A DNA stretch of 64,000 bases from Planctomycetota bacterium (GCA_016195405.1 JACPZP010000033.1:1-64000), one strand, 5' to 3'. Positions 33,043-42,549 are shown, counted from the stretch's first letter. The notes: generated by a model from the sequence alone, not told the origin. Made by a program: numbers and translations.

Positions 33043-36000
33043 ATGCTCAATGCCGTCATCCGCTTCTCCCTCCGTTACCGCACGCTGATCGTCGTGATCA
33101 GCCTGGCATTGCTTGGCTATGGCGCCTACCTCGGAACCACCTTGCCCATTGACGTGTTTCCCGATCTGGATCGACCCCGCGTGGTAATCATAACCGAATG
33201 CCGCGGCCTGGCCCCGGAAGAAGTCGAAACTCTGGTCACTCAGCAAATCGAGATCGCCCTCTTGGGGGCCAACGGCGTGCAGGATGTACGAAGCCAGTCG
33301 GCCCCGGAACTGAGCGTTATTTATGTCGAGTTCAACTGGACCACGGAGATCCGGGCCGCCCGCCAAACCGTGCAGGAGCGACTCTCGACCCTGGAAGGCG
33401 TCCTGCCCGATGTGGCCCGGCCGCAGATGGCGCCGACCGCTTCCATTATGGGACAGATCGTCGTCGCCGGCATGTATCGACAGGAAGGGCCCAAGGGCGG
33501 CGAATTGACGCCAGTCGGCAAGACCGGTTACCTGGCCGAGCGCATGGGAATCAGGAGTCAGGAGTCAGGCGGACGGGTTGGAAAGCCCGAGTTTCAAGTC
33601 CTGCTCTGGCGGCCAGTAGATCGGCATCGACCCGAATCGTGGGAACCGGTCACCGACTTCCAGGTTCTCAATTACAAGGTGCAAAATGGTTCCGGCAATC
33701 TGCAATCCGCAGTCTGCAACCTGCAATTCGCTGATGGCAAACGTCACGAGGTCCTGTTCCCCAGCGCGGCCCAACAGCAAATGGCCTTGCGCACCACTGC
33801 CGATTGGGTGGTGCGTCCGCGCCTGCTCAAGGTCCCCGGCGTCGCGGAGATTTTCATCCTGGGCGGCGAACGTAAGCAATACCAGGTGCTGCTGGACCCG
33901 GCCGCCCTGCTGGAATACGACGTGACGTTGCAGCAGGTACACCAAGCTCTTAAGGACAACAACCTCAACAGCAGCGGCGGCTTCGCCGTTCAGGGAGAGA
34001 CGGAGCGGCCCATCCGTGTCTTTGGCCGGCTCGGTCCCGAACCGCAGCGGGTCCTCGACGAGCTTCGCAAGATTCCGCTCCGAACCAGCCCCGAGCGGAC
34101 CGTCTTGCTGGGGGAAGTGGCCCGGGTGGTTGAAGGGCCGCAACTCAAGCGCGGCGACGGCAGCGTCAACGGCCGCCCCGGCGTCGTCCTAACCATCGTC
34201 AAGCAGCCCCACGTCGATACCCGCGACCTGACCGACCGCATTACCGCGGCCTTGCAGCAGAGCGAGGCGACGCTGCCGGCCGACATCGTCATCAACCCGG
34301 ACCTGTTCCGTCTGAAGAGCTTTATCGACCGCGGCATCTATAACGTGGGCGAGGCGCTGATCATCGGGGCGGTCTTGGTCCTCATCGTCCTGTTCTTGTT
34401 CTTGCTCAACTTCCGCACAACATTCATCACCCTGACGGCGATCCCGCTGTCCTTGGTGATCACAACCTTGGTATTCCGCCTGATCGGCAAGTTGACCGGC
34501 ACGGAATTGTCGATCAACGTGATGACCCTGGGCGGCATCGCGGTAGCCATGGGCGAACTGGTGGACGACGCCATCGTCGACGTGGAGAACATTTTCCGCC
34601 GCCTGAAGCAGAACAACGCGCTGCCTCCGCGCCCCCCCAATTCCGATTCCTCCCTTCCCTGTGGAAGCGAGAAAAAATTCCGGAGAACGTCGCTGCGGGT
34701 CATCTATGAGGCCAGCGTCGAGATCCGCAGCGCTATTGTCTTTGGCACGGTAGTGGTGATTTTGGTGTTCCTGCCCTTGTTCGCATTATCGGGGGTCGAA
34801 GGCCGCTTGTTCGCGCCCTTGGGCGTCGCCTACATCGTCTCCATCCTGGCCTCCTTGCTCGTGTCGCTGACGGTAACGCCCGTGCTGTCCTACTACTTGC
34901 TGCCGCAGTCGAGGGCGACACACCGGGAGGGCGATGGCCCGTTGCTGCGCGTGTTGAAGTGGGGAGCGAGTCATCTCATCCGCTTGAGCATGGCCCGGCC
35001 AGCCTCACTGCTGTTCTTGACCTGGGTCCTCGTCGGCTGCAGCATTTCGCAACTAACGCGCTTGGGGGCGGACTTTTTGCCGAAATTCGACGAGGGGAGC
35101 ATTCAGGTCAACGTCAACCTGCCGGCTGGGTCCTCGTTGGAAGCATCCAATCGTGCGTCGGCAAGTCTCGACGCCCATTTCCGGAAGATGCAGAAATCGA
35201 CCAAGAACCCCAAAGGTGAAATCCTTCACTTCGTCCGCCGCACCGGCCGCGCCGAGTTGGACGAGCACGCCGCTCCGGTGAACTCCGGCGAGTACCTGCT
35301 GAGCATGAACCCGGAGTGCGGCCGGGGCCGAGACGAAATTCTGGAGCAGCTGTTGCGGGATCTCCGAGAAGAGGTGCCCGGCGTCGACATCGAGACCGAG
35401 CAGCCTCTCTCCCATCTGATCAGCCATATGCTCTCCGGGGTGAACGCTCAAATCGCCATCAAGGTGTTTGGCGACGATCTGGACACGTTGCGGCAATCGG
35501 CTGAGCACATCCGCACGGTTATCCAGACCGTACCCGGAGTGACGCCGCCCATTGTCGAGCCGATCCAGCTCAGCGACGAGCTGCACATCCGCCTGCGGGC
35601 TGACGATCTGGCCTACTATGGAGTCAGCCGGGCATACGTTGCCGGTTTCATTCAAACAGCCCTCCAAGGGGAGCCGGTCTCCCAAGTGTTGGACGGGCAG
35701 AGGAGGTTTGACCTCATCGTTCGGCTGGAGGATGCCTACCGCTCGAACTATCCTGAGCTTGGCCGCCTGCGGGTCGATCTGCCGCCGGACAAGGACGGTA
35801 AGCCGCGCGGCCAAGTCGAGCTGCGCGAGTTGGCGGACATTGGCTATGGCGTTGGTCCCAATGCGGTCAACCGCGAAAACGCCCGGCGGCGGATAGTCAT
35901 CCGTTGCAACACCCAGGGCCGCGACCTCGCGAGCGTGGTGGCCGACATCCAGCAGCGCATCCAGGACGCTGTGGAATTGCCCGCCGGCTACTTCGTGGAG

Positions 36001-36594
36001 TACGGCGGCCAGTTCGAGAGTCAGCAGCGCGCGACCTTGCTGATTGCTGTCCTCGCCGTCGTTTCCCTCGTCGGCATGTTCGTGGTCCTGATGGTCCTGT
36101 TCCCGTCGGTGCGGATCGCCCTGCAGATCCTTAACGCCGTGCCCGCCGCGTTCATAGGCGGTGTACTTGCACTGGCGCTGACGCGCCAGTCGCTGACAGT
36201 GGCCAGCCTGGTCGGCTTCATTTCGTTGGGAGGAATAGCGGTCCGCAACGGCATTTTGCTAGTCACCCACTACATCCACTTGATGAAGGAAGAGGGCGAG
36301 GGCTTCACCAAGCAGATGCTGCTACGCGGGAGCCTGGAACGGTTGGCGCCGGTCTTGATGACGGCGCTGACCGCTGGCATTGGACTGCTGCCGCTGGTCC
36401 TCGGCGGCCAGGAACCAGGGCGCGAGATCCTGTTTCCGGTAGCCACGGTCATCTTGGGAGGCTTGATCACATCGACCTTTTGCGAGTTCTTGATCCGCCC
36501 GGGAATGTTCTGGCGGTTCAGTGGCGGGGACGCCGAGAAGCTGGCCAAACCGGCGAATACCGAGGAGGAGAGTCTCGTTGACCGGCCCGCGTGA
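33043..36594 (+). CDS. Heavy-metal efflux RND pump (CzcA/CusA family)
   Basis: 1183 residues from ATG 33043, with aaggagag 9 bases upstream. It has the RND repeat: a first transmembrane helix (TLIVVISLALLGYGAYL), SxPELSVI-type porter segments, and a proton-relay helix GELVDDAIVDVENIFRRL with acidic residues matching the Asp/Asp/Glu set of CzcA-like pumps. A second half mirrors it (GGIAVRNGILLVTHYIHLM). The first periplasmic loop carries an insertion at about 33546-33735 rich in short repeats, and another Pro/Ser loop at about 34621-34690. Both keep the frame. The pump exports divalent or monovalent metal ions using proton flow; the specific ion is unproven. Confidence 0.88.
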   Translation: MLNAVIRFSLRYRTLIVVISLALLGYGAYLGTTLPIDVFPDLDRPRVVIITECRGLAPEEVETLVTQQIEIALLGANGVQDVRSQSAPELSVIYVEFNWTTEIRAARQTVQERLSTLEGVLPDVARPQMAPTASIMGQIVVAGMYRQEGPKGGELTPVGKTGYLAERMGIRSQESGGRVGKPEFQVLLWRPVDRHRPESWEPVTDFQVLNYKVQNGSGNLQSAVCNLQFADGKRHEVLFPSAAQQQMALRTTADWVVRPRLLKVPGVAEIFILGGERKQYQVLLDPAALLEYDVTLQQVHQALKDNNLNSSGGFAVQGETERPIRVFGRLGPEPQRVLDELRKIPLRTSPERTVLLGEVARVVEGPQLKRGDGSVNGRPGVVLTIVKQPHVDTRDLTDRITAALQQSEATLPADIVINPDLFRLKSFIDRGIYNVGEALIIGAVLVLIVLFLFLLNFRTTFITLTAIPLSLVITTLVFRLIGKLTGTELSINVMTLGGIAVAMGELVDDAIVDVENIFRRLKQNNALPPRPPNSDSSLPCGSEKKFRRTSLRVIYEASVEIRSAIVFGTVVVILVFLPLFALSGVEGRLFAPLGVAYIVSILASLLVSLTVTPVLSYYLLPQSRATHREGDGPLLRVLKWGASHLIRLSMARPASLLFLTWVLVGCSISQLTRLGADFLPKFDEGSIQVNVNLPAGSSLEASNRASASLDAHFRKMQKSTKNPKGEILHFVRRTGRAELDEHAAPVNSGEYLLSMNPECGRGRDEILEQLLRDLREEVPGVDIETEQPLSHLISHMLSGVNAQIAIKVFGDDLDTLRQSAEHIRTVIQTVPGVTPPIVEPIQLSDELHIRLRADDLAYYGVSRAYVAGFIQTALQGEPVSQVLDGQRRFDLIVRLEDAYRSNYPELGRLRVDLPPDKDGKPRGQVELRELADIGYGVGPNAVNRENARRRIVIRCNTQGRDLASVVADIQQRIQDAVELPAGYFVEYGGQFESQQRATLLIAVLAVVSLVGMFVVLMVLFPSVRIALQILNAVPAAFIGGVLALALTRQSLTVASLVGFISLGGIAVRNGILLVTHYIHLMKEEGEGFTKQMLLRGSLERLAPVLMTALTAGIGLLPLVLGGQEPGREILFPVATVILGGLITSTFCEFLIRPGMFWRFSGGDAEKLAKPANTEEESLVDRPA

Positions 36595-36658
36595 GCCATT
36601 GGAAATTAAATTAGCCTATGCGTCGAGTTCGTAGACTTTTTCAAGAAAGGATGATCGC

Positions 36659-37162
36659 ATGCGCAAGTTACACGCTTTCGGGATTGGAGTGCTGGTGCTC
36701 GCCTTTTGTGTCCATACGGGCTGCAGCAACCGCCCCCAAAAATCGTCCCAGGGAGGCGACAAGGGCGCGACCAAGAATGGTAAGGACGAGCCCCACGAAC
36801 ACGGCGACGGGCCGCACGGCGGAACCCTGGCCGACTGGGGCGGAGGCAAGTATCACGTCGAGTTCTGCATGGATCACGGCAAGAAGCAGGCAACGGTTTA
36901 CATCTTTGACAACAACGTGAAGAAGCCGGTTCCCATCAAGGCTGACAAACTCCTGCTGAGCATCAAAAAACCCTCGTTTCAGTTGGAACTGAAGCCGATG
37001 CCTCAGGAGGGCGACCCGAAGGGATCGGCGTCCCGTTTCGTGGGGACCCACGATAACTTCGCCACGGAACAGGAGTTCGCCGGAACGATAAGCGGCCAAG
37101 TGGACGGCACTCCGTATGTCGGCGACTTCGAGGAGAAACCGGAAACTCCGAAGAAGAAATGA
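36659..37162 (+). CDS. His-rich lipoprotein at the end of the metal efflux cluster
   Basis: 167 residues; aagaaagg precedes the ATG. Lipoprotein signal LHAFGIGVLVLAFCVHTGC with lipid Cys at about 21. The mature start is DEPHEHGDGPHGGTLADWGGGKYHVEF, a His-Gly-rich segment of a kind found in small exported proteins next to metal RND pumps. The remaining beta-strands (QATVYIFDNNVKKPVPIKADKLLLSI) are like a small Ig-type fold. It lies 64 bases after the pump gene on the same strand. The metal-binding role is inferred. Confidence 0.7.
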   Translation: MRKLHAFGIGVLVLAFCVHTGCSNRPQKSSQGGDKGATKNGKDEPHEHGDGPHGGTLADWGGGKYHVEFCMDHGKKQATVYIFDNNVKKPVPIKADKLLLSIKKPSFQLELKPMPQEGDPKGSASRFVGTHDNFATEQEFAGTISGQVDGTPYVGDFEEKPETPKKK

Positions 37163-37565
37163 GGCCAATGTAGGGAAAAACTTAGACAGTCATCCTTTTG
37201 ATCGCAAGTCCCCTTGCTTCCTGGCAAAATGCCCGCGCGGCCCGAGCCTCCGTTGGCGATCTTTGCTATCACGTCCTAAACTGCGACAATAACCGGGCTG
37301 AGTTTTCCACTGGGAAGGGGACCACGAGGCGTTTATCAAAACCTTCCCAAAAGTCTGTGCCTAGGTCCCCTTGCGTCCGTTGGCGCATCCAGCCGACACT
37401 GGCGCACCGATTTATTTCAACGGAAGATCAGATTTACCTTCTGCAAGTGTCAACTTCGGGACGACTTCGGGGTCGCCGATAAGAAACTCCGTTGCATTGG
37501 TCAAGCAAACGCGCTATAGAAGCGCGCCAATTCTCGACCAATTGCCCGCCTAAGGAGTCGGAATC
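37163..37565. other. 403-base gap, no gene seen
   Basis: No frame with coding character. A short palindrome gcgcgctatagaagcgcgc lies near 37507-37526, close to the small lipoprotein gene. Nothing else was found. Confidence 0.5.
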
Positions 37566-37715
37566 ATGGGCCGTCTTTGCGTGCTCCTCTGCGCCCTGCT
37601 GTTCTGTCAGGGTTGTGCTGCGGAAGGCAACGCGGGCAAGTGGGACGAATTCTGGCGTGATCTGCGCGGTGACAACATGAAAATGCGGAACGACTTCTCG
37701 GCGGAACTGAAGTAA
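37566..37715 (+). CDS. Small lipoprotein, copy B
   Basis: 49 residues: GRLCVLLCALLFCQGC lipoprotein signal, then AAEGNAGKWDEFWRDLRGDN and MKMRNDFSAELK. It matches copy A at 22686 from the ribosome binding site (cgcc-aaggagtcgg-atc before ATG) through about 42 codons with few changes. The tail here ends cleanly and fits a Lys/Glu amphipathic helix, so this is probably the ancestral form. The role is unknown. Confidence 0.7.
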   Translation: MGRLCVLLCALLFCQGCAAEGNAGKWDEFWRDLRGDNMKMRNDFSAELK

Positions 37716-37790
37716 GTGGGCAGAAGTCTAGCCCGCATTATTCACCGCGGAGATCGCTGAGGACGCAGAGAAGAACAGGCCCGGATCGGG

Positions 37791-39131
37791 CTAGCCGTGT
37801 CGCACACCTACCAGTGCCTTCATTTCTCCCGCCAGAAACAGCGAGCCGCTCACGCAGATCAGGTCGTCGGCGCCTGCGAGGTCGTTGGCTTGCGACCAGG
37901 CTTGGGCGGGGCTCGTGCAGAGGATGGCTCGCTCCCGATCCTCGGCCGGCATCATGTCGACTAGCTCGCTTGGCGGCACGGCACGGGGGTTGACGGTGTA
38001 GGGCGTGAAGAGAATTCGCTCGAACTTTGGGGCCAGGAGCCGCAACATGCCGATCAGGTCTTTGTCGCGGCTGCCGGCGAAAATTAAGAAGCTTCGTCCA
38101 CCGGGTCGCAGCGGGAAGGACGTATCCAGCGCCTGAACGAGCGCCTGAACGGAGGCGACGTTGTGGGCGCAGTCGAGCACTACCAGCGGGTGGCGGCCAA
38201 TGATTTCGAGTCTGGCGGGCCACTTGACGGATGCCAAACCTTGGGCGACGGCGCTCATGGGAATGGAAACGCCCTGCGCGCGCAGCGATTCGACAGCGGC
38301 GATTGCCAGCGCTGCGTTGGCGGCTTGGTGCTCGCCGATTAAGCCGAGGTCCAACCAGGGCCAGACGCCGCGCCAGGTCGTCGCCTGCACGCGCGTCGGC
38401 ACGTCGGCGCCTTCACCGATGCGGGCGGGGTCGTGGCGGTAGCTGAAGTCGGCGTCGATTTGCCGCAAAGGCGCGTCACGTTCCCGGCAAATGCGCACGA
38501 TGACCTCAAGCGCTTCCGAGGCGCGGGCGCCGCTCAGCGCCGGCCGGCCAGGCTTGACGATGCCGGATTTTTCGTTGGCAATGCTGGCCAGCGTGTTGCC
38601 AAGCTGACGGGTGTGATCGAAGCTGATGCTGGTGATGATCGATAGGAGCGGCCGGCAGACGTTGGTCGAGTCGAAGCGCCCGCCTAGTCCCACTTCCATC
38701 ACCGCGAACTCCACGCGGCGGCGGGAGAAGTGCAAGAACCCCAAGGCGGTGGCGATCTCGAAGAACGTCAAATCGTGGTTCAGGTTGCCGCGCTCGACCA
38801 CGTCGCGGATGTCGGCCATCAAGCGGCCAAGCTCCTCAGGACCGATTGGCTGGGCGTCGACCTGAATGCGTTCTTCGACGCGCACCAGGTGCGGCGACGT
38901 GAACAGCCCCGTGCGAAATCCCGCGCAGCCCAGAACGGCGGCGAGCATGGCCGAGGTCGATCCCTTGCCTTTGGTGCCCGCGACGTGAACGATGCGCAGG
39001 CGCTCGTGCGGATCGCCGAGAAGCCTCATCAAGGTGCGCATGCGGTCGAGGCTCAGGTCGCTCGGTCGTGGCGTTTTGACTTCGTAGTTGACGCGGCCAA
39101 ACCAGAATTGCATGGCCTGTTCATAGGTCAT
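37791..39131 (-). CDS. folC: Folylpolyglutamate synthase / dihydrofolate synthase
   Basis: 446 residues, normal length. Mur-ligase-like ATP loop VAGTKGKGSTSAMLAAVL near 50-65, FTSPHLVRVEERI, the omega-loop and GLGGRFDSTNV, SFDHTRQLGNTLASIANEKSGIVK, and in the second domain GEHQAANAALAIAAVE and VVLDCAHNVASVQAL. These are FolC hallmarks. The enzyme adds glutamate to dihydropteroate and/or folates with ATP in the cytoplasm. Whether it has both activities cannot be told. No accD lies beside it, as is common elsewhere. Confidence 0.92.
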   Translation of the reverse strand: MTYEQAMQFWFGRVNYEVKTPRPSDLSLDRMRTLMRLLGDPHERLRIVHVAGTKGKGSTSAMLAAVLGCAGFRTGLFTSPHLVRVEERIQVDAQPIGPEELGRLMADIRDVVERGNLNHDLTFFEIATALGFLHFSRRRVEFAVMEVGLGGRFDSTNVCRPLLSIITSISFDHTRQLGNTLASIANEKSGIVKPGRPALSGARASEALEVIVRICRERDAPLRQIDADFSYRHDPARIGEGADVPTRVQATTWRGVWPWLDLGLIGEHQAANAALAIAAVESLRAQGVSIPMSAVAQGLASVKWPARLEIIGRHPLVVLDCAHNVASVQALVQALDTSFPLRPGGRSFLIFAGSRDKDLIGMLRLLAPKFERILFTPYTVNPRAVPPSELVDMMPAEDRERAILCTSPAQAWSQANDLAGADDLICVSGSLFLAGEMKALVGVRHG

Positions 39132-39157
39132 CGCATCCCCGGGATTTTGGATTCATC

Positions 39158-39177
39158 CGAACTTGTACAAGTTCGGC
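39158..39177. repeat. 20-bp palindrome ccgaacttgtacaagttcgg
   Basis: A perfect 20-bp palindrome, followed by cta, in the gap between folC and the secreted protein gene. It is the same kind of element as 18307-18326, read in the opposite orientation (gtag on the left there, ctac on the right here). Confidence 0.7.
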
Positions 39178-39195
39178 TACGATCGACGTGGCCGG

Positions 39196-39756
39196 TCATT
39201 TGCGGATGATCACTTCGTGAAAGGCTTCGTCCATGGGGACTTGTTCGCTGGAAGCTTCGCTTTGATCGACTTGCCAGACAAAGGCCCGCGCCAGCTCGAG
39301 CGTGACGGCGCGGTCGCGCGGCAGCGTGCGCGGTTGGCCGTCGATCTTAAGAGTGACGTCGCGGCCGGTCAGGTTCCAGAAGCCGACCTTGCACTTGGCA
39401 CCTGCCGGAGTCGCCGGGCCGGCGGCGACCGAGGAGCGGGATTCAATGATCGTTGGACCTTTGCCCGGGGCCGAGCCCAGCGGCGGCTCCTTGGTTTGAG
39501 CTGAGGGCACACCGGATGGCGGCGCCGCGGAGGGAGCGGCGTAGGGTTGTGCCTGCGGCATCAGCGGAATGACCCGGGGCGAAGTTGGAGCACAAATCCA
39601 GACGACCGGGACCGGCTGAATCACCACTGGGCAGTAGACCACGGTCGTCGTGCCGCGTGCGGAGGACCACCAGCGGCCTCCGAAGGCCCGGGCCGACGCC
39701 GGCGAAAGAAGCGTTATCGCGCAGATCAACGCCAAGATTAGGATTCGTTTCGCCAT
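39196..39756 (-). CDS. Secreted hypothetical protein
   Basis: 186 residues. The signal peptide is RILILALICAITLLSPASARA. A Pro/Ala/Ser-rich middle (about 50-110) is followed by a beta-rich C-terminal domain (CKVGFWNLTGRDVTLKIDGQPRTLPRDRAVTLEL...VWQVD), similar in outline to small carbohydrate- or wall-associated domains. Not recognised as a family. Upstream palindromes at 39774-39828 separate it from the lipase-like gene. Confidence 0.65.
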   Translation of the reverse strand: MAKRILILALICAITLLSPASARAFGGRWWSSARGTTTVVYCPVVIQPVPVVWICAPTSPRVIPLMPQAQPYAAPSAAPPSGVPSAQTKEPPLGSAPGKGPTIIESRSSVAAGPATPAGAKCKVGFWNLTGRDVTLKIDGQPRTLPRDRAVTLELARAFVWQVDQSEASSEQVPMDEAFHEVIIRK

Positions 39757-39773
39757 GGGTGCATCCTCCCGCA

Positions 39774-39828
39774 GTCCGGCGAGCCTAGCCGGACCTGGCC
39801 CAAAGGTCCCGCTCGGCTCGCGGGACCT
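39774..39828. repeat. Two adjacent palindromes (gtccgg...ccggac and aggtcccgc...gcgggacct)
   Basis: gtccggcgagcctagccggac at 39774-39794 and aggtcccg...cgggacct at 39804-39828. The cores (cgagccta, gctcggctcgc) reuse the words gcgagcc and gctcggctcgc seen at 32955-33018 and 46890-46968. They lie upstream of the secreted protein gene and just past the end of the lipase-like gene. Confidence 0.6.
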
Positions 39829-39849
39829 ACTTTGCTCGTCAGTCTCTTT

Positions 39850-41655
39850 CTAACGGGAGGAGAGGTGCTCGCCTAGGATGCGCTTGATTTCCTGAACGGC
39901 GAAGGGGTGGGTGTGGACGCTGGTGTGGCCGGCCTCGACGAACAATTCGCTGGCGACGCCCTCGACATGCGCGCTGGAAACCGCCACCACGCCGTCACCC
40001 GGCTCCAGGATCGGGAAGATTCGGCCGCGGCCAATGATCGAGTGCAGTTTGACGCCGCGATTCCATTCGGTTTCGGCAAGCGCTTTCAGGATCGCGCTGC
40101 CGCTGGCCAGATCGTCGAGGCTCGTGGGCAGCACGCCGCTTACGCGCGGGTTGAAGGCGCCGGGGTTGTCCTTGAGCAGCTGCCGCAGGGACGCTTCCAA
40201 AGACTGGGGTCTCTCGACCAGCCGCGAGCCGAGCCGCCCTAGAAAATTGTGCGCCAGGCATGAGCCGCGGTGAGGCGTGGCGATGAACACCACGCGCTTG
40301 ATGAACGGCTGCGGCTCGAAGAAGAAGTTTTCCAGGAGCATGACTTTGGTCTCGGCGGACGCGTTCAGGTCGAGCACGGGCCGATTGCCGAAGAGGTCCC
40401 AGAATTTGCTGCCGCTGTTGGTGATCTGCATGCGTGCGAGCAGGCCGCCCATGCTGTGGCCCACGAGAACCATGTCGCGCATGGCGGGATCGCGGCCCTC
40501 GGGATCGAGGTTCGCGACCAGTTCTCGCAAATTCCTGCGAAGCCGGCCGGCGCTGAGCAGGAACGGGTTGCCGGATCCATAGAAGAACAGGCCGAACTGG
40601 AAGCGTTCGTTGATGGCCGGGTCGGCGCGCAACTCGTTCAGCACTTCGTCCCAGGTATGGGGGTCGGACAGAAGCCCGTGAGCGAAGATGACGGGAATCT
40701 TGCCCGGCTGATAAGGCTCGAGCAGAAACAGGCCGGTCATGTCGTCGGCCAATTCGGGTTGGCGAAAGCCAAGGTAGTCGAGCCGCAAACGTTGCGCTTG
40801 ATGGAGACAGACGACCAGAGGCGCCGACAGGTCAGCGGCCAAGGGGACGAGCCGACCTTCGGCGCGCACCTTCTCGATCCGGAAGGGATCATGAAAGACG
40901 AGTCGCGCGTTTATTCCCGCGCCGGGTAGTCCATGCGCCGCGGCAAGGTCGGGATACAAGAACGCGCTGACTGCGAACGGGTGCCGGGGCGAGCAGTAGC
41001 GATCCTTAACCTCGCCGTCGTGGCGCTTGTGCCGTCGAGCTACAAGGGGAACGCCAAAACCGTCGCGGCGGTGACGGATCGCGATGGCTTCGGTTTGGTA
41101 GTCGCCAATAAGCTGGAGGTCGTCAAAGTCGTCCGCCTGCCAGGCGGTCAATTGGTGCTCGATGGGAATGATTACGCGACCGGAGGGCGTTTCGATTCGC
41201 AGTTCCTTCTTGGGATCGAGGCGGCCGTACTTGGCACCGTTTTGAATGCAGCGAGCGAGAGCGGAATTGTAGAGTTGGCGAAGCCGGGGACGCGTTTGAG
41301 CAGGATTCACATCCTGAAACGCGGCGGCGAATGCGTAAACAGCCGCGTAGTAGAAAAGGTCCACGGACCCGGCGTGATGCTGCTTTTCTGGGTGCTTTTC
41401 CGCAAGATCGCCGGCCGCGTAATAGATTTCCGCAAGTTGGGCCGCGTCTGACGGAAGTGCCTTTTCCCCTTTTGCAACGACCTGAAGAAGCCGCTCGTTG
41501 TCCAGGTCTCGTTGCAATTCGAGGGGAACCATCACCCCCTTGAATGCGTCAGGGACCGCGAACATGGGGGCAGGCCAGCGCTCGGTCGTCTGGCATCCCA
41601 CCAAAACACCGAAGCACAGAAGCCCAATCGCCGTTTTCCACGCAAATTGCCGCAC
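39850..41655 (-). CDS. Alpha/beta-hydrolase (lipase-like) lipoprotein
   Basis: 601 residues. Lipoprotein signal IGLLCFGVLVGC. The N-terminal half (about 30-270) is helical then beta and not assigned. The C-terminal half is an alpha/beta hydrolase: IPVIFAHGLLSDPHTWDEVL (HG oxyanion), GHSMGGLLARMQI with the nucleophile Ser at about 400, IATPHRGS and a late acidic/His region (PGDGVVAVSSAHVEG...EAGHTSVHTHPF). It fits a membrane-attached lipase, esterase or acylhydrolase acting outside the cytoplasm; the substrate is unknown. Confidence 0.75.
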   Translation of the reverse strand: MRQFAWKTAIGLLCFGVLVGCQTTERWPAPMFAVPDAFKGVMVPLELQRDLDNERLLQVVAKGEKALPSDAAQLAEIYYAAGDLAEKHPEKQHHAGSVDLFYYAAVYAFAAAFQDVNPAQTRPRLRQLYNSALARCIQNGAKYGRLDPKKELRIETPSGRVIIPIEHQLTAWQADDFDDLQLIGDYQTEAIAIRHRRDGFGVPLVARRHKRHDGEVKDRYCSPRHPFAVSAFLYPDLAAAHGLPGAGINARLVFHDPFRIEKVRAEGRLVPLAADLSAPLVVCLHQAQRLRLDYLGFRQPELADDMTGLFLLEPYQPGKIPVIFAHGLLSDPHTWDEVLNELRADPAINERFQFGLFFYGSGNPFLLSAGRLRRNLRELVANLDPEGRDPAMRDMVLVGHSMGGLLARMQITNSGSKFWDLFGNRPVLDLNASAETKVMLLENFFFEPQPFIKRVVFIATPHRGSCLAHNFLGRLGSRLVERPQSLEASLRQLLKDNPGAFNPRVSGVLPTSLDDLASGSAILKALAETEWNRGVKLHSIIGRGRIFPILEPGDGVVAVSSAHVEGVASELFVEAGHTSVHTHPFAVQEIKRILGEHLSSR

Positions 41656-41903
41656 TCTTCAAGTCCTTCCGTGCCAATGGCCGAACACACTTGCGAACGA
41701 TACCAGGGAAGCAAACGCGGTCAACCCCTGGCATGCGCTTCCAAAAGTTAACTTGAGGCGACGTGGCAATCTGAGAAGAATTTAACGATTAGTAAAATTT
41801 TGTTGCCTTTCAATAATCTCGCTGCTAGAACATGGCCTTTCGGTATAGTCCGGTTCATTACCTGGATTTTTGTTCAGAGGTGATTCTCACAGGAGGACTT
41901 TGA

Positions 41904-42404
41904 ATGCACACCTCAGCAATCGCCATCGCCCTGGCAGGTTTTCTGGCCACACACGCGCCGATGACCTCCTCACCAGAGCCCGAATGGTGGAGAGACTACT
42001 CGGCGGCCCAAGAGAAAGGGAGGCAGGAGAAGAAGCCCTTGGCTGTGTTCGTGGGATCGGGCAGTGGAGGCTATGAAAGCGTCAGCAGGGAAGGGAGGTT
42101 CAGCGATCTCGTCAAGACTACGCTCGCCCATAAATACGTTTGTGTTTATCTCGACGGCAGCGTGAACTCAACCCAAGAAATGATTCAAGCGTTGTACATT
42201 GACAGCACCGGCCTGGTCATCAGCGATCGCTCGGGCAGGTACCAAGCTTTCCACCACAACGGTCAACTCGAGCAATCGGACCTAGCCAAGCGCCTCGCCG
42301 ATTATGCCAGCGTCGACGCTCCCATTCGCTCCACGGTCACTAACACGCCGTCACGGGCGAGCTACTACCAGTCGGAAGCTCCCACCTTTGCACGCAATTG
42401 CTGA
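41904..42404 (+). CDS. Secreted thioredoxin-fold-like protein without CxxC
   Basis: 166 residues. A strong aggagg (41891-41896) precedes the ATG. There is an N-terminal signal sequence, then EPEWWRDYSAAQEKGRQEKKPLAVFVGSGSGGYESV, where thioredoxin-like proteins would have the CxxC after a strand (AVFVG-SGSGG). TTLAHKYVCVYLDG and GLVISDRSGRYQAFHHNGQL continue the pattern. The redox site is missing, so it is probably a structural relative. The call is tentative. Confidence 0.5.
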   Translation: MHTSAIAIALAGFLATHAPMTSSPEPEWWRDYSAAQEKGRQEKKPLAVFVGSGSGGYESVSREGRFSDLVKTTLAHKYVCVYLDGSVNSTQEMIQALYIDSTGLVISDRSGRYQAFHHNGQLEQSDLAKRLADYASVDAPIRSTVTNTPSRASYYQSEAPTFARNC

Positions 42405-42435
42405 CGGTAGACATTTCGTTGCGTTTCCACATAGG

Positions 42436-42549
42436 GGTAGCGCCGACTTGACGGCGCTGTTTCACGGCTAGGAAACGCAGGGGCGCCGGTTCGGCGCCTT
42501 TCCGCTAGAGGGAGCCGAGGTCTTAACGGAGGACCTAGGCTCCCTCTTT
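42436..42549. terminator. Cluster of three hairpins; last one terminator-like
   Basis: Hairpins at 42437-42456 (agcgccga/acggcgct), about 42482-42498 (ggcgcc/ggcgcc followed by ttt) and 42508-42546 (gagggagcc/ggctccctc with inner aggtc/gacct, followed by ttt). The last is a strong stem. Together they separate the preceding secreted gene from the HEAT-repeat membrane protein. Confidence 0.6.
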
